64,000 nt of DNA from the NCBI RefSeq assembly GCF_011046735.1, contig NZ_CP049258.1, forward strand, positions 310,001 to 374,000. Reading direction: 5' to 3'. This document shows positions 61,240-64,000 of the stretch, piece after piece. Position numbers and translations under genes: made by a program. The DNA is from Nordella sp. HKS 07 (GTDB lineage Bacteria > Pseudomonadota > Alphaproteobacteria > Rhizobiales > Aestuariivirgaceae). The stretch's first letter is position 1; every line of letters starts with the position of its first letter. Below the pieces are notes generated by a model. That model made no database searches. It was not told where the DNA came from and worked only from the letters and a program-made list of their open reading frames with translations.

Positions 61240-61857
61240 ATGTCGCTCTCTCGTCCGCCCCTGCCCGAAGGCTATTCGGCCGTTCCGCCCGGTCACGTCG
61301 CCAATGTGGCGACCTTCCTCGAAATGACGGCGCCGCCGGCACACCGGCCGCCGCATATCTTCGCACCGGAGCTTGCTCTCAAGCCCTGGCGCGATCCCGA
61401 TCTCGCCGCTTACCGCACGCTCTTCAAGACCATCGGCGAGGAATGGCTATGGTATTCGCGCCTGATGATGGCGGATGAGAAGCTCGCCGAAATCCTCAAG
61501 CATCCCGATATCGGGCTCTATCGCCTCTTCCGCGGCGAAGCCGTCGCGGGTCTCCTCGAGATCGACTTCCGCACTGCCGGCGAATGTGAACTGACCTTCT
61601 TCGGCCTGGTGCCGGCGGAGATCGGCAAGGGTGCCGGCCGCTTCCTGATGTCGGAAGCCATAAGACTTGCCTGGGCCAAACCGATCAAGCGCTTCTGGGT
61701 GCACACGTGCAGCTTTGATCACCCAGCCGCCCTTTCCTTCTATCGCCGTTCGGGCTTCACGCCCTATCAGACGGCGATCGAAATCCATCCCGATCCGCGC
61801 CTGACCGGCCACATGCCGCGCGAGGCGGCGCCGCAGATCCCGATCATAGAAACATAG
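61240..61857 (+). CDS. GNAT-family N-acetyltransferase
   Basis: A 205-residue protein from ATG 61240 (MSLSRPPLPEGY); an upstream extension to 61060 is unlikely because it runs through hairpins and the SDR 3' end. The acetyl-CoA region is ECELTFFGLVPAEIGKGAGRFLMSEAIRLAW (motif A with G-x-G-A/G), and HPAALSFYRRSGFTPYQTAIEI is motif B. It acetylates an amine; the target is unknown. A small membrane-protein gene follows 11 bases after its stop. Confidence 0.87.
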   Translation: MSLSRPPLPEGYSAVPPGHVANVATFLEMTAPPAHRPPHIFAPELALKPWRDPDLAAYRTLFKTIGEEWLWYSRLMMADEKLAEILKHPDIGLYRLFRGEAVAGLLEIDFRTAGECELTFFGLVPAEIGKGAGRFLMSEAIRLAWAKPIKRFWVHTCSFDHPAALSFYRRSGFTPYQTAIEIHPDPRLTGHMPREAAPQIPIIET

Positions 61858-61868
61858 GAGCCGCAGCG

Positions 61869-62087
61869 ATGCTCGCCTTCACAGGTTTTGCCTTCCTGTA
61901 TCTGGCGGCTCTCAACGGCGTCCTGCCCTTCAATTTGGGGACCTGCACCCAGGGCGGCGCCGATAGCCTGCTGGGCGGCGTCATCTTACTGGCGCTTTAT
62001 CTCCTTGGCGCCCTTTGCCTGGTTATCGCCAAGCCAACCCACCGGGCCTATCTTGCCATCATAACGCCGCTGCCTCTCTTCGCATGA
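61869..62087 (+). CDS. Small membrane protein of unknown function
   Basis: A 72-residue protein with two hydrophobic helices (FTGFAFLYLAALNGVLPF and LLGGVILLALYLLGALCLVIA). TAGGAGCCGCAGCG just upstream supplies a ribosome-binding site. It is coupled to the GNAT gene and lies tail to tail with the MalG-like gene. No family is recognised. Confidence 0.6.
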   Translation: MLAFTGFAFLYLAALNGVLPFNLGTCTQGGADSLLGGVILLALYLLGALCLVIAKPTHRAYLAIITPLPLFA

Positions 62088-62097
62088 CAGCTGCAAT

Positions 62098-62943
62098 TCA
62101 TTTCGAACCAAACGAAAAGCCTTCGACGATCTTGTCCTGCGCGAACACGAATATAACAATCAGCGGAATTGCTGAAAGCAAAATGCCCGCTGCCATCGCT
62201 GGCCAATTGGTTGCATACTGAGCCACAAAGCTTGCAGCTAAGCCCGGGGGCAAAGTGAACAACTTCTGGCTCGGCAAGAGGAATGCCGCGAGCAAATACT
62301 CATTCCAAAGATTGAATGTATTGAAGACCGCGACTACAACAATGCCCGGCCTCGTGAGAGGGATAATGACATGCCAGATCACCAATAACGTGTTGCAGCC
62401 ATCGATCCGAGCCGCATCTTCGATTTCGGTGGGAATTGACCGGAAATAGCTTCTCAACACTAAGATTGATATCCCGAGACTGGCAGCAGTATAGGCGAGA
62501 ATGAGCGAGAGGAGCGTCCCCCCGAGACCGGTATTCGCAAGCAGCACGTAAAGGGGCAGCAGGATCAGGAAGAGCGGGATAACTTCACCAAACAGATACG
62601 CAACAAAAAGCAGGCGATTTCCCGCAAAATCAAGCCGCGCAAGCGCGTAAGCAGCAAGAGTCGACAATACGAGAATGATGAACACTGAGCTGGAGGTTAC
62701 GAGCAAGCTGTTCCACGCAAAGCGAAGGAATTCAGAGTTGGTGAGGATGAATAGATAATTGTCAAATCTGAGCGAAGTCGGAACGCCGAATGGAGAAGCT
62801 GCGTACTCGCTTTTGCTCTTCACGGAGACAGAGAAAAGCCAAATGACCGGCCCGATGGTCATCAGCGCAAGCGCAATCGTGAACGCGACACTCCCGATAC
62901 GGCCAGCGATCGGGAACCTGCTAGCCGTGACTGCTCGGCTCAT
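62098..62943 (-). CDS. Sugar ABC transporter permease, MalG type
   Basis: A 281-residue permease with six hydrophobic helices. The EAA docking loop is EIEDAARIDGCNTLLVIWHVIIPLTRPG near residue 190. It overlaps the MalF-type gene by 4 bases (ATGA). The pair serves the binding protein whose end is seen at the right edge. GC content is visibly lower than in the flanking genes, with many AAT/TTC-type codons, so this operon may be acquired. Confidence 0.92.
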   Translation of the reverse strand: MSRAVTASRFPIAGRIGSVAFTIALALMTIGPVIWLFSVSVKSKSEYAASPFGVPTSLRFDNYLFILTNSEFLRFAWNSLLVTSSSVFIILVLSTLAAYALARLDFAGNRLLFVAYLFGEVIPLFLILLPLYVLLANTGLGGTLLSLILAYTAASLGISILVLRSYFRSIPTEIEDAARIDGCNTLLVIWHVIIPLTRPGIVVVAVFNTFNLWNEYLLAAFLLPSQKLFTLPPGLAASFVAQYATNWPAMAAGILLSAIPLIVIFVFAQDKIVEGFSFGSK

Positions 62944-63857
62944 GCGTATTCGAGCCTAGTTCGCGCAATTCGCACGATGGGCCAAATAACGATCGACAGC
63001 ACGACGGCAAGAATCACGACGGTGATTGCACTCGCAAGACCGAACCGTCCGGCTCGAAATCCCATTTCAATGGCGTAAAGACCGAGCAACTCGGTGCTAC
63101 CGGCTGGCCCTCCGTTCGTAAGGATAGATACAAAGCCGAGCACGTGGCCGAACGATCCGGCAATGACGAGCACAAATGATACCAAAAACTGCTCTCGCAA
63201 AAGGGGAAGCGTTACATGAATTAGCTCGTCACGAAGGCGGTTCGTACTCAATCTGAGGACCTCGTAGTATTCTCGAGGAATCCCAGACATCCCGGCCATG
63301 AAAATTAAAGTGTGTAGACCGAAATAGTACCAGTTGGTAGCGAAAATCACGGCACCCAAGGCTGTGTAAGATGAGCCGAGCCAGGCGATTTTTACGTCTA
63401 TCGGCAGGATGAAAGTGAGAGCGTTGTTCAGGAGGCCTCTCGTCGGATGGTAGATCATAAGCCATAGCAGGCTGGCTGCACCGATTGACAAAACTTGCGG
63501 AAACAACACAAGCGAGCGTAGCAATTTCGTTTGGTGACGGCGCTTAAAGAGAATCAGGGCCACAAAAAATGCGAGGGGTACTTGAGTAATCAAAGTGAAA
63601 CCGGCCAGAGCCACGTTGATCCAAAACGCGTGCCAAAATCGCGCGGAATGTAAAAGCTCTCGGAAATTTTGTAGTCCTATGAAGGTTGGATCGGTAAGGC
63701 CGTTCCAATCGCGGACAGAAAACCACAGGCTTATTGCCGCCGGAAGCAGAAAGAAAAAGGCGAGGACACCAAGCGCCGGCAGATTCAAAAGCGCGGCCGC
63801 AACAAATTGCTGCCTTCCAAGGTCCCTCCCGCGACCGGTTCCTAAACCAATCAAGGA
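62940..63857 (-). CDS. Sugar ABC transporter permease, MalF type
   Basis: A 305-residue permease with six hydrophobic helices. TTG at 63857 overlaps the upstream stop (TTGA) and is the likely start. The EAA loop is degenerate: PREYYEVLRLSTNRLRDELIHVTLPLL replaces the usual EAA...DGA. The IRNW-like FSVRDWNGLTDPTFIGLQNF is typical of MalF/UgpA. The changed loop may reflect a partner ATPase outside the window. Confidence 0.9.
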   Translation of the reverse strand, partial: SLIGLGTGRGRDLGRQQFVAAALLNLPALGVLAFFFLLPAAISLWFSVRDWNGLTDPTFIGLQNFRELLHSARFWHAFWINVALAGFTLITQVPLAFFVALILFKRRHQTKLLRSLVLFPQVLSIGAASLLWLMIYHPTRGLLNNALTFILPIDVKIAWLGSSYTALGAVIFATNWYYFGLHTLIFMAGMSGIPREYYEVLRLSTNRLRDELIHVTLPLLREQFLVSFVLVIAGSFGHVLGFVSILTNGGPAGSTELLGLYAIEMGFRAGRFGLASAITVVILAVVLSIVIWPIVRIARTRLEYA

Positions 63858-64000
63858 CGAGCGGCTTTCTCGATCCGCGCGGCGGCCTCCTCAGGCGTCA
63901 CACTAAGCTCGCCAAGTGGTTGCGACAGGTTCAGCATTTCCTCCGCCGGAGCCGGCGGAAGCGCCCAATCCCACCACTGATATGTGTGCTTTGCCTTCGC
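63854..64000 (-). CDS. Sugar ABC transporter substrate-binding protein, C-terminal end only
   Basis: The minus frame from the right edge reads KHTYQWWDWALPPAPAEEML, NLSQPLGELSVTPEEAAARIEKAARP and stops at 63854. The EEAAARIEKA end is typical of family 1 sugar-binding proteins (UgpB/MalE-like). Its stop overlaps the MalF-type start. The 5' part lies beyond the window. Confidence 0.75.

Noticed and set aside
1-64000. tRNA, rRNA, riboswitch and replication-origin signals
   Set aside because: No tRNA-like T-loop with matching stems, no rRNA sequence and no riboswitch core were recognised by eye; a covariance-model scan would be decisive.

Overview
The window looks like chromosomal DNA of a high-GC alphaproteobacterium, most likely Hyphomicrobiales (Rhizobiales-like). 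The signs are many ABC importers of the Pot and sugar types, intergenic palindromes typical of that order, TolB/TPR-type class III cyclases, and gene families common in soil rhizobia. No rRNA, tRNA or CRISPR was seen.

1-12.8 kb is orderly metabolic DNA. After a YbaK-type deacylase comes a seven-gene minus-strand operon (7565 down to 724): TIM-barrel protein, glycerol-1-phosphate-dehydrogenase-like enzyme, HAD phosphatase, DeoR regulator, FGGY kinase, AbrB-type membrane protein and an unknown protein. Two phased inverted repeats precede it. A plus-strand polyamine-type ABC importer plus an SDR follows (8.0-12.8 kb).

12.8-38.5 kb is an accessory, decaying region. It holds a 2-oxoacid:acceptor oxidoreductase operon, four paralogous adenylate-cyclase/TolB/TPR genes (one frameshifted), a polysaccharide deacetylase, a methyltransferase, a frameshifted molybdopterin oxidoreductase and two identical IS110/IS1111-type insertion sequences. 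Fragments of sulfotransferase, DUF1254, ChaC, ABC-binding-protein, methyltransferase and aldo/keto-reductase genes lie between them. A dispersed repeat of about 110 bp (repeat A, seven near-complete copies) and a relative (repeat B, two copies) sit between the genes. The 3' end of the korB-like gene with its downstream spacer is duplicated 8.2 kb away. The region ends at about 38.51 kb, where a truncated methyltransferase abuts a truncated aldo/keto reductase.

38.8-47.6 kb is a bacterial microcompartment locus: two tandem-BMC proteins, one BMC-H, one BMC-P, an unknown 159-residue protein, an aldehyde dehydrogenase with a C-terminal targeting helix and a divergent AraC regulator. A second operon carries a class III aminotransferase-family enzyme, a small-molecule kinase and two unknown exported or membrane proteins. 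The set resembles the mycobacterial/rhodococcal (RMM, aminoacetone/1-amino-2-propanol) type. Both operons share a pair of TTGACA direct repeats spaced 21 bp, suggesting one AraC-controlled regulon.

47.8-64 kb is again orderly: a DegT-like protein, an aspartyl/asparaginyl hydroxylase, a second polyamine-type ABC importer, a C39-like peptidase, a Gfo/Idh/MocA dehydrogenase divergent from a ribose/fructose-type ABC importer with an SDR, a GNAT, and a MalFG-type sugar importer cut by the window end.

Several genes carry single-base shifts in G/C runs (about 15865, 32226, 33150, 35458, 37590 and 46073). Sequence error and real decay cannot be separated from the sequence alone.
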